A DNA stretch of 64,000 nt from NCBI RefSeq assembly GCF_030285665.1, contig NZ_CP127295.1, positions 2,232,001 through 2,296,000 of the forward strand, given 5' to 3'. Below, piece by piece: positions 16,471 to 26,051 of this stretch; positions within the stretch are counted from its first letter, which is position 1; each line of letters begins with the position of its first letter. The DNA comes from Amycolatopsis mongoliensis (GTDB taxonomy: Bacteria > Actinomycetota > Actinomycetes > Mycobacteriales > Pseudonocardiaceae). Both the position numbers and the translations under genes were made by a program. Below the pieces are notes generated by a model. It did not search any database. It was not told the origin of the DNA and saw only the letters and a list, made by a program, of their open reading frames with translations.

Positions 16471-17607
16471 ATGAGCTGGCAGGACGATCTGCGCCGACTC
16501 GACGCGGATCTGGCGGCCGGCCGGATCGAGCCGGCCGCACACCGGAAACAGCGTGACGAGCTGCTCGCGCAGGCGTCGGGTTCGACCGTCCCCTCACCTG
16601 TCCCCTCACCGCTGCGCCGGCCCGCGACCGCTTGGCACAGCACGAACCCCGCCGGCCAGCAGCCGGTCGACCCGCGGACCGCGCCGCCGCAGCGCATGGA
16701 GTCGCCGTCCACCGGGCCGCACCAGCCACCACGCCCGGCCCCGCCGTGGCAGCGGACCGACTCCGGCGCGCAAAGAACGCTCTCCCACCACGGAGTCCCA
16801 GCGGTCCCCGACCACCTCACCACCGCACCGAGCCCGGCCGACATCACCCCTACGCGCTACATGCGGGTCGAAGGGCCGGGTCCGGAGCCCGACCCGATCA
16901 GCCGGTTCCCACCCCTCGGCCGTCAGGTGCACCACCGGCCGGAGGAACCCGAGGAGGCGCCGGGCAGGCACCGCTACGGCAGTTCCACCGGCAGCGGGCG
17001 GCCGGCCTGGCTGTTCATCAGCCTCGGCGTGCTGGTCGTGCTGCTGATGGTCGTCGGCGTGACCGCGTGGCTCGGCTCGGGCGACGACACGCCGTCGCAG
17101 GGCGCGCCGGCGCCCGGGACGTCATCGTCCGCGGCCGGGGTCCGGCCCGACCCGCTGGAAGACCGGTTGCCGAAGCTGCCCGGCGACCCCAACCCGAACA
17201 ACTCGACGATGGCGATCGAGAAAGCGCGGGACCTGGGCCTGATCCCCGCCCCGACGGCCGACCTGTTCACCTCGAACGGTGCCAAGGAGATGGTGTTCCG
17301 CGGCAGCGCCGACGGTGACGTCCACTATCTCGTGCTGGTCATCCCGACGAGCAGCGCCGTGAACGCGCAGACCGTCGTCGAGACGCTCTACCAACAGGGA
17401 CTGGCGTCCGGTATGCACTCGGTCAGCGCCGATGTCCGGACCATCTCCGGCCACATCGACGACCAGTTCCTCAACACCAGCTGGTACGGCTCGGGCAACA
17501 ACGCCATCGTCATCGGCGTCGGGCTCCCCTACAAGGGCCAGTACGCGATGAGCGGCGAGCTGGCCGAGATGGTGAAGCAGTTCGAAAGCGTCCTGCCGGC
17601 GGGGTAA
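16471..17607 (+). CDS. SHOCT-like N-terminus, Pro-rich linker, single-TM envelope protein (paralogue 1)
   Basis: A 378-residue protein in four parts. A short helical module (MSWQDDLRRLDADLAAGRIE) resembles the SHOCT domain but sits at the N-terminus. A Pro/Thr/Arg-rich cytoplasmic linker of about 150 residues follows, then one transmembrane helix (near 185-208, LFISLGVLVVLLMVV). The C-terminal extracytoplasmic domain has about 150 residues (NTSWYGSGNNAIVIGVGLPY). ATG at 16450 is an alternative start. The next gene is a paralogue with the same architecture. The outer domain has no recognised family. Position at the head of the glycan locus suggests a link to wall or surface polysaccharide, by inference only. 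Confidence 0.8.
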   Translation: MSWQDDLRRLDADLAAGRIEPAAHRKQRDELLAQASGSTVPSPVPSPLRRPATAWHSTNPAGQQPVDPRTAPPQRMESPSTGPHQPPRPAPPWQRTDSGAQRTLSHHGVPAVPDHLTTAPSPADITPTRYMRVEGPGPEPDPISRFPPLGRQVHHRPEEPEEAPGRHRYGSSTGSGRPAWLFISLGVLVVLLMVVGVTAWLGSGDDTPSQGAPAPGTSSSAAGVRPDPLEDRLPKLPGDPNPNNSTMAIEKARDLGLIPAPTADLFTSNGAKEMVFRGSADGDVHYLVLVIPTSSAVNAQTVVETLYQQGLASGMHSVSADVRTISGHIDDQFLNTSWYGSGNNAIVIGVGLPYKGQYAMSGELAEMVKQFESVLPAG

Positions 17608-17715
17608 CGGGTGGGGTCACGAAACGACCCTCCGAGGCCCGGCGAGCAGGGCTGAGTGCACAATGATGCGTGAGCTGGCTCAGCTGGCAACCGCTGACGA
17701 GATAGGGGGCCGGGT

Positions 17716-18924
17716 TTGTCCTGGCAGGAGGAACTGCGCCGGTTGGACGAAGAGCTGGCCGCTGGCCAGATTTCGGCCGACGACTACCGGATGCGCCGGG
17801 ACAGTGTCCTGTCCGCGGCCGTGAACGCCGATCCCCACGCGGCCCCGATCCAGGGCGGTCCGGCGGAGAGCACCCAGATCATCGCCCCGGTCAACTCGCC
17901 GCAGAGCGGTGCGACACCGGCGCAGCCCGGGGGCTCGACATCGGCCGACCAGACCCAGATCGTGAACTCGTCCTTCGGTGACGGCGAACGAACCCAAGCC
18001 GTCAACCAGGGGTCGCCGCAGGGCTGGGCCCCGGGCGGCCAGGCCGGTGACGCCGACCGCACGCAGGTCGTGCCGGGCGTGCCGCCGCAGGCGGTCGCCG
18101 GTGGGTACCGGCCGGCGGGCCAGGGGTCCGGCGGGTTCCCCGCGCAGCCGACGCCGCAGTACCACCCGCCGCAGGGTCAGCAGATGCCCTGGAACGTCCC
18201 CAGCCAGGACACGAGCACGCCGTGGGGCGGCTCCGACTTCCCGGCCGACAGCAACTGGGTCGCGCAGGGCCCCGAGCCGTCGTTCGAGGCCGCCCCGGCC
18301 AAGGGCGGCAAGAAGATCATCGCGATCGTCATCGCGATCGTCGTGCTCGCCGGGCTCGGCGTCGGCGGGTACTTCCTCTTCTCCGGCAACGACGACAAGA
18401 CGCCGCCGGTCGCGCAGTCGTCGAGCGCGGCCCCGTCGCCGACGCAGAAGCCGAAGGACGACCTCGAGATCGCGAAACTGCCGGGGAACGTCCTGGCGAC
18501 CAACGACTTCGCGTCCTTCGCCGACCTCAAGGCGGCCAAGGCCCTCACCGACGGCGAGTTCCAGGCGCTCGCCGACGCGAGCCCGACGAAGGCCCGCCAG
18601 TCGGTGTCCAAGCTGCCGTCCGGGGCGACCGCGGTCGTGCTGACCGTGCTGGCCTCCGACGCGTCCGCCGCGTCGAGCGCCGTCGAGGGGCTCACCGACC
18701 AGCAGGTCAAGTTCAAGCTCGTCAAGTACAGCGGCACCACGCCTCCCGGGGTCGAAGTGATGCAGCTGGTCAACAACGACGGCGTCTCCCTGATCCGCGC
18801 GCACTACGTGCACAAGCAGACCGTCGTCCGCGTGCACGTCGACGGGCCCGACATGGCCACCGTCTCGAAGGTGTTCGACGAAATCCTCGCGAAGCAGCTG
18901 ACCGAGCTGCCCGCCACCGGCTGA
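17716..18924 (+). CDS. SHOCT-like N-terminus, Gln/Pro-rich linker, single-TM envelope protein (paralogue 2)
   Basis: A 402-residue paralogue of the preceding protein. It opens with LSWQEELRRLDEELAAGQIS from a TTG start behind GGGGG. The long linker repeats the motif T-Q-(I/V)-(I/V) four times (TQIIAP, TQIVNS, TQAVNQ, TQVVPG), a spaced pattern that could be phosphorylation or docking sites. One transmembrane helix (near 200-222) leads to a domain of about 160 residues outside the membrane (LPGNVLATNDFASFADLKAAKAL). Its stop is one base before the start of the glycosyltransferase gene, so the two are almost certainly translated from one message. That spacing is the strongest sign that these proteins belong to the glycan pathway. 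Confidence 0.85.
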   Translation: MSWQEELRRLDEELAAGQISADDYRMRRDSVLSAAVNADPHAAPIQGGPAESTQIIAPVNSPQSGATPAQPGGSTSADQTQIVNSSFGDGERTQAVNQGSPQGWAPGGQAGDADRTQVVPGVPPQAVAGGYRPAGQGSGGFPAQPTPQYHPPQGQQMPWNVPSQDTSTPWGGSDFPADSNWVAQGPEPSFEAAPAKGGKKIIAIVIAIVVLAGLGVGGYFLFSGNDDKTPPVAQSSSAAPSPTQKPKDDLEIAKLPGNVLATNDFASFADLKAAKALTDGEFQALADASPTKARQSVSKLPSGATAVVLTVLASDASAASSAVEGLTDQQVKFKLVKYSGTTPPGVEVMQLVNNDGVSLIRAHYVHKQTVVRVHVDGPDMATVSKVFDEILAKQLTELPATG

Positions 18925-18925
18925 C

Positions 18926-21301
18926 ATGGCGGGAAGCGGCCCCGCCCGGATCACCGCCTGCACCGTCGTCACCGCGGACCGGCGCGCCGTCGCGGACGTG
19001 CTCGCCGGGTCCTACCGGGCGCACCACCCCGGGCACGGATTCACCACGCTCGTCGCCGATGACGCCGAGGTGCCCGGCGAGCTCGGCCTGGACCCGGACG
19101 AGTACCACCGGCTGGTCACCTCCCACGCCGGCGCAGACCTCGTCGACGTCCTCCGGCCGCTCCTCGTGCGCACTCTGCTGGACCGGTACGACGTCGTCGT
19201 CCTGCTCGACCCGGACGTCGAGGTCCACGCGCCGTTCGAGGACGTCTGCGTGCTCGCCGCGGAACGCGGAATCGTCGTCACGGCGGCCCTGCTCGAACCG
19301 CTGCCGCAGGACGGCCTGGAGCCGGAGCACGTGCCCGGTGTCTTCGACGGCTTCCTCGCCGCCGGGCCGGCCGCCCGGCCGTTCCTCGACCACTGGGCCG
19401 GCCAGGCGCGCCGGCGCCCGCCGCACCGGACCGAGCCGACCTGGCGCTGGCCGGACCTGCTGGCCGGGGTGTTCGCCCACCACGTCGTCCGCAACCCCGG
19501 TCTCGCGGTCGGCTACTGGAACCTGCACGAACGCCCCCTCGCCGAGCTGAAGTTCTTCGCCTTCCGGGGTTACGACCCCGAGACGCCGTGGCTGCTGACC
19601 ACCGACTGCGGGCACCGGCCCCGGGTCCGGCTGTCGGCCGACCCGGCGCTTCGCGATCTCTGCGAAAGCTACGGCGAACGCGTTGCCCGGGAGGCCGAGG
19701 ACGTCGAGGCACCGTACGAAAAGCTGCCCGACGGCACCCCGCTCACCACCCAGATGCGGCAGCTCTACCACGACACCTGGAGCCGTGCGGAACGCTTCCG
19801 GCACACGTCCGACCCGCTCGGCCGGATCGCCGGCGAACTCCCGCCGCACCCGTTCGGCGACGACGGCGGCCGTGCGTTCCGGCGGTGGCTGGCCGAACCC
19901 GCGTCCCCGCTCGACGCCGCCACCGGGCTGACGCGGCTGGCCGCCGCCGTCTGGCTCGCCCGCGTCGACCTGCAGGCGGTGTTCCCGCACCCGCGCGGCG
20001 CGAGCCGGGACGGCTTCCGGCGGTGGTGCGCCACCCACGGCATCGAGGAAGGCCTCGTGCCGGAGTGGGCCGTGCCGACGGAGCCACCGCCACCGGTCGC
20101 ACCGGTGGACGGCTTCGGCGTCAACGTCGCCGGCTACCTGACCGCCGAGCTCGGGCTCGGCGAGATGGCCCGGGTGGTCCAGCGGGCCATCGCCGCGGCC
20201 GGCGTGCCGATGGTGTCGGTCGTGGAGGAGCACTCGCTGTCCGGGTCGGTCCGCACCGGCCTGGCGGCGCCGGCCGACGTCGGCGTGCCGCGGTTCGGAG
20301 TCAGCCTGCTGACCGTGAACTCGGACTTCACCCGGCTGATCCTCGATACCCACCCGGACACCGGGGCGGGACGCTACCGGATCGGGCTGTGGGCGTGGGA
20401 GCTCGAGGACTTCCCGGCCGCGATGCACGACGGGTTCGCGTTGGTCGACGAGATCTGGACGCCCAGTGAGTTCGCCACCAGGGCGATCGCGGCGCACTCG
20501 CCGGTCCCGGTCCGGACCATTCCGGTCCCGGTGCCAGATCCCGGCGAACCCGCGCGCGAACCGGGTCCGGTCACCCAGTTCCTCTTCATCTTCGACTTCA
20601 ACTCCACCGGCGGCCGGAAAAACCCGTGGGGCGTCGTCGAGGCGTTCCACCGCGCCTTCCCGGGCCGCGACGACGTCCGGCTCGTCCTCAAGGCGACCAA
20701 CGGGCACCTCAACACGCCCGCGGTCGAGCGGCTGCGCCGCGTGATCGGCGACGACGCGCGCATCGAGCTCCAGGAGCGTTACCTCACAGTGACCGAACTC
20801 GGGGCCCTGTATGCCGGGACCGACGCCTACGTTTCGCTGCACCGCAGCGAGGGCTTCGGGCTCACGGTCGCGGAGGCGATGGTCAGGGGGATACCGGTGA
20901 TCGCCACCGACTACTCGGGCACGACGGAGTTCTTCGGGCCCGAGCACGGCTGGCCGGTGCCGTACGCGATGACCGACGTCGGCCCCGGCTGGCCTCCCTA
21001 CCAGCCCGAAGGCCGGTGGGCCGACCCCGACCTCGACGCCGCCGCCGAGGCGATGCGTTCGGTCGCCGACGACCGGGACGAAGCCCGGCGCCGGGGGCAG
21101 GCCGCCCGCGCGCACATCCTGCGGACCCGCTCGACGGACACCGCCGCGGCATGGATGCGCGAGCGGCTGGCGGAGGCGCACCAGGCCTGGCTCGCCGACC
21201 GGCGAGCGTCCGCGTCGCGGCGGCATCCTCTGGTCGCCGGTGCCCGGCGGGTACTCCGGCCGGTCCGCGCCGCGGCTCGGCGGATGGGAGTGACGTCGTG
21301 A
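18926..21301 (+). CDS. Two-domain glycosyltransferase (GT-A-like plus GT4)
   Basis: A 791-residue cytosolic enzyme. The N-terminal 270 residues resemble a nucleotide-sugar-binding GT-A fold, with a DxD-type acidic motif in VVLLDPDVEV. A linker follows; the second part, from about residue 405 (GFGVNVAGYLTAELGLGEMARV), is a GT-B GT4-family transferase. It contains FIFDFNSTGGRKNPWGVVEAF and the E-x7-E type signature in SLHRSEGFGLTVAEAMVRG. The enzyme probably adds two different sugars or makes a repeating disaccharide. It is the first of four genes joined by 1-25-bp gaps or overlaps, and its stop overlaps the next start as GTGA. Donor sugars are unknown, though GDP-mannose-derived 6-deoxyhexose is suggested by the nearby gmd. 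Confidence 0.88.
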   Translation: MAGSGPARITACTVVTADRRAVADVLAGSYRAHHPGHGFTTLVADDAEVPGELGLDPDEYHRLVTSHAGADLVDVLRPLLVRTLLDRYDVVVLLDPDVEVHAPFEDVCVLAAERGIVVTAALLEPLPQDGLEPEHVPGVFDGFLAAGPAARPFLDHWAGQARRRPPHRTEPTWRWPDLLAGVFAHHVVRNPGLAVGYWNLHERPLAELKFFAFRGYDPETPWLLTTDCGHRPRVRLSADPALRDLCESYGERVAREAEDVEAPYEKLPDGTPLTTQMRQLYHDTWSRAERFRHTSDPLGRIAGELPPHPFGDDGGRAFRRWLAEPASPLDAATGLTRLAAAVWLARVDLQAVFPHPRGASRDGFRRWCATHGIEEGLVPEWAVPTEPPPPVAPVDGFGVNVAGYLTAELGLGEMARVVQRAIAAAGVPMVSVVEEHSLSGSVRTGLAAPADVGVPRFGVSLLTVNSDFTRLILDTHPDTGAGRYRIGLWAWELEDFPAAMHDGFALVDEIWTPSEFATRAIAAHSPVPVRTIPVPVPDPGEPAREPGPVTQFLFIFDFNSTGGRKNPWGVVEAFHRAFPGRDDVRLVLKATNGHLNTPAVERLRRVIGDDARIELQERYLTVTELGALYAGTDAYVSLHRSEGFGLTVAEAMVRGIPVIATDYSGTTEFFGPEHGWPVPYAMTDVGPGWPPYQPEGRWADPDLDAAAEAMRSVADDRDEARRRGQAARAHILRTRSTDTAAAWMRERLAEAHQAWLADRRASASRRHPLVAGARRVLRPVRAAARRMGVTS

Positions 21302-22572
21302 CGCGCACCGAAGGTCCGAAGTCCACGCTGCCGCCGGTCTACGAGGCGTTCCTCCCGCGCGAGCACGCGCTGTACCGGCCCCGGCACGGCGGCAAGCAGC
21401 TGATCGCGCTGCTGTGCGCGACCGTCTTCTTCGCGACCCCGGTTCTGTCGGCGGTGCTCGGCGCGCAACCGTCGGAGTTCGAGAACCGCAAGCTGACGCC
21501 GTTCCCGAGCATCGGACAGGGCTGGTCGTTCTTCACCCAGCTGAGCCAGTGGACGACCGACCACCTGGTGTTCCGCGAGCAGGCGGTGCACGCGGCCGAC
21601 GGCATCAGCCGCGGGGTGTTCGGCGAGCCGCCCCCGCTGCACCAGGAGAACCAGCAGGGTCCGCTCCAGGTGCCCGACAACACGCCGGCGAAGCTGGACC
21701 CGCGCCAGTTCCCGGACGTCATCGAGGGCAAGGACGGCTGGCTCTACCTCGGCGACGAGGCCACGAGCCACTGCGTGCAGCACGTCAGCCTGGACACGAC
21801 GTTCGCCGCCCTGCGCTCCTTCCGCGACGCGGTCGAGGCGTCCGGGCGACAGTTCGTGGTCGTCGTCGCACCGGACAAGATCGGCATGGTCCCGGAGCAC
21901 CTGCCCGCCAGCTACCTGGGCAAGGACTGCCGTGACAAGGTGGCCGACGACTTCTGGCGCCGGGTGGACGCCGAGAACTTCATGCTCGACCTGCGCGGCC
22001 CGATGCAGGAGTGGGCGAGCCGCAAGGGTTCGCCGCTCTACGGACCGCAGGACGCGCACTGGGGCGACGAAGGCGCCATCACCGCGGTGCGCTCGGTCGT
22101 CGAGAAGCTGCGGCCGGGGATCAGCGAGAAGTGGCGGCTCCAGCCGAAGGGCGACTGGCAGCTGCCGGCCGACCTGCCCCCGCTGATCGGCCGGACCGGG
22201 ACCACGTCGGGAACGCACTACGCGCTGATGCCGGACGGCCGGACCGACCGGACACGGCCGATGCCCAGCGACTACGTCACCCCGGTGCACACCGACACCG
22301 CGCGCGGGGACGGCACCTACGGCCTGCGCACGGCGTGGATCGGCGATTCCTTCACCGTCCGCGCCCTGCCGTACCTCGCGGCGGCGTTCGGCGACCTGAC
22401 CGCGCTCCACACGAGCACGGCCGACCACGACGGCGGCGAAGCCATCGGGGACCTGCTCAAGCGCAGTGACGTCGTGGTGGTCGAGCTGACCGAACGCGGT
22501 TTCGCCGCCGGCTCGGTGTCGCTGTTGTCACCCGGTGTCGAGCAGAACATCTTCCGCAAGCTCAACCCGTGA
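21298..22572 (+). CDS. AlgX/AlgJ-like SGNH acyltransferase-type protein
   Basis: A 424-residue protein with an N-terminal transmembrane or signal-anchor helix (about residues 33-55, LIALLCATVFFATPVL) and a large extracytoplasmic domain. KDGWLYLGDEA, the DxH(W) motif in GPQDAHWGDEGA and the GDSF motif in WIGDSFTVRALPYL are those of the ALGX/SGNH-hydrolase-like domain. In alginate machinery this domain O-acetylates the growing polymer. Ser of GDSF, with Asp and His of DAHW, would form the catalytic triad. The GTG start at 21298 overlaps the upstream stop. The likely role is O-acylation of the polymer made by the flanking glycosyltransferases. An accompanying membrane-bound O-acyltransferase (AlgI type) is not present in the window. 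Confidence 0.85.
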   Translation: MTRTEGPKSTLPPVYEAFLPREHALYRPRHGGKQLIALLCATVFFATPVLSAVLGAQPSEFENRKLTPFPSIGQGWSFFTQLSQWTTDHLVFREQAVHAADGISRGVFGEPPPLHQENQQGPLQVPDNTPAKLDPRQFPDVIEGKDGWLYLGDEATSHCVQHVSLDTTFAALRSFRDAVEASGRQFVVVVAPDKIGMVPEHLPASYLGKDCRDKVADDFWRRVDAENFMLDLRGPMQEWASRKGSPLYGPQDAHWGDEGAITAVRSVVEKLRPGISEKWRLQPKGDWQLPADLPPLIGRTGTTSGTHYALMPDGRTDRTRPMPSDYVTPVHTDTARGDGTYGLRTAWIGDSFTVRALPYLAAAFGDLTALHTSTADHDGGEAIGDLLKRSDVVVVELTERGFAAGSVSLLSPGVEQNIFRKLNP

Positions 22573-22596
22573 CGAGAGCGAACCAGGGAACCGAGA

Positions 22597-23703
22597 ATGT
22601 CTGCTGACCGCGTGGCCGCCGCACTGGCCCGCCTCGACGAGCACCGCGAGCTGCACCTGCCGCTGCGCAAGAGCGACCTGCTGGGCCGGTTGGCCCTGCG
22701 CTTCCTGTGGAAGCGCCAGGTGAAGTGGCAGATCGAAGCCAACCTGGCGATCCGGGACGCGCTCGAAGCCGTCCACGAGCAAACCCAGGGCGGGGACGGC
22801 AGGCTCGTCCGGCACCCCGAGCTGGTCCACGAGATCGAGCAGCTCCGGCGGCACGACCAGACGATGACCGCCGGGCTGAACCAGCGGCTGTACTCCGGAC
22901 TCGGCCGGGTCGAGTCGCAGCTGAGCGAGATGCGGCTGCGCCACGCGGAAAGCGCCGAGTCCGGCGACGACGTCGAGCAGCGGCTGAAGGCCATCGAGAC
23001 GCAGGTCGCCGCGCTGGCGTCGGCGGCCACCGACGTCCGGCTCCGGCACGCTCAGCTGGACCTCGCGCTCGACCGCGTCCGCGCCGGGCAGGAGCCGGCC
23101 GACGTCGAGGCCGCCGACCGCGAGTCCTTCCTCGAGCTCGCGCTGATCGAGCTGCTCGACGGTCCCGCGGACCACGTCCGCGAAGCCCGCCGCAGCCACC
23201 TGCCGCTGGTCACCGCCGCCCGCGAAGCCGGCGCCACCGGCCCGGTCTTCGACGTCGCGCCGGCCCGCGGTGAGTGGCTCGAAGTCCTGCGCTCGGCCGG
23301 GTTGCCGATCGCGGCGGCGTCGGACAACTCGCTGGTCCGGAAGCACTGCGCCGGGCTCGGCTTCGACATCGACGCGCGGGAGCCGCTGGCCGCGCTCGCC
23401 GCCCGGCCGCCGCGCTCGCTGGGTGCGGTGACGGCCTTCCGGTTCGCCGAGCGCCTGGCGCCGGACGTCCTCGCCCGTTTCACCGACCTCGCCGCGACCG
23501 CGCTGCAGCCCGGCGGGGTGCTGCTCGTCGAGACGCCGGCTTCGGAGGCCGACCTACGGCTGGACCCGTTCGCCCGCAAGGCGTTGCCCGCCGTCTACCT
23601 GCGGTTCCTCGCCGAAGCTTCGGGCTTCGCCGACGTCGAGGTCACTTCGGTCGAGGCCCCGCACGGGCTCGGCGAGCGGCTGCGCCTGGTCGCCCGCCGA
23701 TGA
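22597..23703 (+). CDS. Coiled-coil protein with degenerate SAM-methyltransferase domain
   Basis: A 368-residue protein. The first 180 residues are mainly helical and charged, with heptad-like spacing (VEQRLKAIETQVAALASAA), probably a coiled coil. The C-terminal 170 residues align with class I methyltransferases seen in glycan loci: the post-core motif LQPGGVLLVETPASEADLRL is well kept, but motif I reads FDVAPARGEWLEVL where DxGCGRGEFL is expected, so the Gly-rich SAM loop is broken. It may still bind SAM weakly or act only as a scaffold. Coiled-coil plus methyltransferase is the plan of WbdD, which ends and measures O-antigen chains, so a similar chain-length role is an attractive inference. 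The stop overlaps the next start as ATGA. Confidence 0.8.
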   Translation: MSADRVAAALARLDEHRELHLPLRKSDLLGRLALRFLWKRQVKWQIEANLAIRDALEAVHEQTQGGDGRLVRHPELVHEIEQLRRHDQTMTAGLNQRLYSGLGRVESQLSEMRLRHAESAESGDDVEQRLKAIETQVAALASAATDVRLRHAQLDLALDRVRAGQEPADVEAADRESFLELALIELLDGPADHVREARRSHLPLVTAAREAGATGPVFDVAPARGEWLEVLRSAGLPIAAASDNSLVRKHCAGLGFDIDAREPLAALAARPPRSLGAVTAFRFAERLAPDVLARFTDLAATALQPGGVLLVETPASEADLRLDPFARKALPAVYLRFLAEASGFADVEVTSVEAPHGLGERLRLVARR

Positions 23704-26051
23704 CGGGGTCGCGGGCGCGCGCCGCGGTGTGGACGCCGCTGCCGCCGCAGACCAGCGGCATCGCGGACTACAGCTACCGGCTGCTCGAAGCGCTGTCCGA
23801 ACTGGTCGACGTCACCGCGGTGCACAAGTCGCCGTCGGCACGCGTGCCGGACGGCGTCGAGCTGCGGCGACCGAGCGATCCCGGCGACGGCGTGCCGGTC
23901 TACCACATGGGCAACCACGCGGGGGTCCACGGCGAGATCTACCGCGAGGCGATCAAGAACCCCGGCGTCGTCGTGCTCCACGACCCGGCGCTGGTCGACT
24001 TCCACGCCGGGTACTTCGGCAGCTACACCAGCGAGGCGTTCGCGGCGGAGGTGCGGTACGCGCACGGCCCGATCTGGGGCCACTCCACGGATCCCGCACT
24101 GCTGCACGGCATGCCGGCCATCGAGGTCGACGGCGTCAAGACGCTCGACTACGCGACGTTGACCCTGGAACGACGGCTCGTGACGAACAGCCGTGGCGTG
24201 ATCGTCCACGACCCGCACACGGCGAAGTTCCTCCAGGCGCGGTACCCCCACGTTCCGGTGCACGCCGTGCCGCTCGGCGCGACGCTGCTCGACGGCTCCC
24301 GGCGCGACACGATCCGCGCCGAGCTGGGCTGGACCGACGACCAGGTCGTGTTCGGTGTGTTCGGCAGCTTGGTCCGGTACAAGCGGGTGCCGGCCGCCGT
24401 GCTGGCGTTCGCCGAGCTGCGCCGCCGCTGGCCGAACGCCCGGCTCGTCGTCGCCGGGCACGCCGGTGACCCCGAGCTGCTGGCCGGACTCCGGCAGACC
24501 ATCGAGCAGAGCGGCGCGGCCGGCTCCGTCCACTTCGAACTGTCGCCGGACGAAAACCGGTTCGACGAACTGATCCTCGCCACCGACGCGGTGATCAGCC
24601 TCCGCTGGCCGACCGCCGGCGAGACCAGCGCCGTGATGATGCAGGCCCTCGGCGCCGGGCGGACGGTGATCGCGAGCGACCTGCCGCAGCACCGGCACTT
24701 CGACCCCGCGTTCGTGTGGACCGTGCCGACCGATCCGGCGGGCGAGGCGGCCGGGCTCTACCGGCTGCTGGAACGCGGGATGTACTGGCCCGAAGAGCTG
24801 CGCGCGGCCGGGGACCTGGCCCGCAAGTGGGTCGGCGAGAACGCGAGCTGGCCGATCGCCGCCCAGGGCTACACGAAGGCGATCGAAGCGGCACTTCCCG
24901 AACCAGCACCCGAAGTTCGGCGCCCCGGCGTCAACACCTTCGCCGACGTCCGCGCCACCACCGGCTTGTCGGAGTCGGCGCGGCGGCACATCCAGGCCCT
25001 CGCCGCGACGGACACGAACGTCACCTTCACCGAGTTCAACAGCCAGGCGCCGTACCGCTCGGTCGAAATCCCGCCGGACATCGCCGCGCTGCGCCGCGGC
25101 AAGGAGTTCGACGTCGACCTCTGGATCGTCAACGTCAACGAGTGGCAGCTGATCCCCGAGCACGCGCTGGACCGCTACACGATCGCGCTGTGGGCGTGGG
25201 AACTGCCGGAACCGCCGCCGCACGCGCTGCCGCACCTGCCGGGCATCGACGAGCTGTGGGTGCTTTCGTCGTTCGTCTCGGACGCGTTCCGCACGGTCAC
25301 CGACATCCCGATCCTCGTCGTGCCGAGCGTGGTGCCGCACGCGCCGGGCATCCAGCCCGACCGGGCGCGGCTCGGCCTGCCGGAAGACGGCCTGATCGTG
25401 CTGTACACCTTCAGCGCGTCGTCCAGTGACGCGCGGAAGAACCCGTGGGCGCTGATCGAGGCGTTCCGCCGCGCGTTCCCGCCGGAGGAGCGGGGCACGA
25501 AGGCCCACCTGGTGCTCAAGGTGAACAACCTCGAACGCTTCCCGGAGCTGGACGCGGCGTTGACCGCGGCGATGGCTTCGGTCGGCGGCACGTTGCTCCG
25601 GCGCGAGATGTCCCGCGACGACATGGACACGCTGCTCGCGAGCTGCGACATCTACGCGTCGCTGCACCGGTCCGAGGGCTTCGGCATGGGCATGGCCGAG
25701 GCGATGGCGATGGGCAAGCCGGTGGTGGCCACCGGTTTCAGCGCCAACACCGACTTCATGCCGCCGGGTTCGGCCGCGGTGGTCGGGTACGACGTCCGCC
25801 CGATCTCGAAGCACGACCACCGGTTCGGCGCCGAGTTCGGCGACTGGTACACCGTCGGTCAGCTGTGGGCGGAGCCGGACGTCGACCAGGCCGCGCAGTG
25901 GCTGCGGCGGCTCGCGGACAGCCCCCGGCTGCGCGCGTCCATGGGTGAGCGGGCGATCCAGGCGATCCAGGACTGGTCCAGCCCGGCCGCCGTCGGCAAG
26001 GTCATGACGGACCGGCTGGCGCAGCTCGCCCGCGAGCGCGCGGCTCAGTAA
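23700..26051 (+). CDS. Tandem GT4 glycosyltransferase (two GT-B domains)
   Basis: A 783-residue cytosolic enzyme of two glycosyltransferase units. The first (1-400) opens WTPLPPQTSGIADYSYRLL, a typical GT4 acceptor-side start, and has GSLVRYKRVPAAVLAFAELR and RWPTAGETSAVMMQALG. The second (410-783) has YTFSASSSDARKNPWALIEAF and the strong signature SLHRSEGFGMGMAEAMAMG. A nearly identical second half occurs in the two-domain enzyme at 18926-21301, so they share ancestry. The start is fixed by the ATGA overlap with the preceding methyltransferase. It ends the plus-strand operon and overlaps the convergent FkbM gene by 7 bp. It probably extends a polymer together with the other transferase. Confidence 0.88.
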   Translation: MTGSRARAAVWTPLPPQTSGIADYSYRLLEALSELVDVTAVHKSPSARVPDGVELRRPSDPGDGVPVYHMGNHAGVHGEIYREAIKNPGVVVLHDPALVDFHAGYFGSYTSEAFAAEVRYAHGPIWGHSTDPALLHGMPAIEVDGVKTLDYATLTLERRLVTNSRGVIVHDPHTAKFLQARYPHVPVHAVPLGATLLDGSRRDTIRAELGWTDDQVVFGVFGSLVRYKRVPAAVLAFAELRRRWPNARLVVAGHAGDPELLAGLRQTIEQSGAAGSVHFELSPDENRFDELILATDAVISLRWPTAGETSAVMMQALGAGRTVIASDLPQHRHFDPAFVWTVPTDPAGEAAGLYRLLERGMYWPEELRAAGDLARKWVGENASWPIAAQGYTKAIEAALPEPAPEVRRPGVNTFADVRATTGLSESARRHIQALAATDTNVTFTEFNSQAPYRSVEIPPDIAALRRGKEFDVDLWIVNVNEWQLIPEHALDRYTIALWAWELPEPPPHALPHLPGIDELWVLSSFVSDAFRTVTDIPILVVPSVVPHAPGIQPDRARLGLPEDGLIVLYTFSASSSDARKNPWALIEAFRRAFPPEERGTKAHLVLKVNNLERFPELDAALTAAMASVGGTLLRREMSRDDMDTLLASCDIYASLHRSEGFGMGMAEAMAMGKPVVATGFSANTDFMPPGSAAVVGYDVRPISKHDHRFGAEFGDWYTVGQLWAEPDVDQAAQWLRRLADSPRLRASMGERAIQAIQDWSSPAAVGKVMTDRLAQLARERAAQ

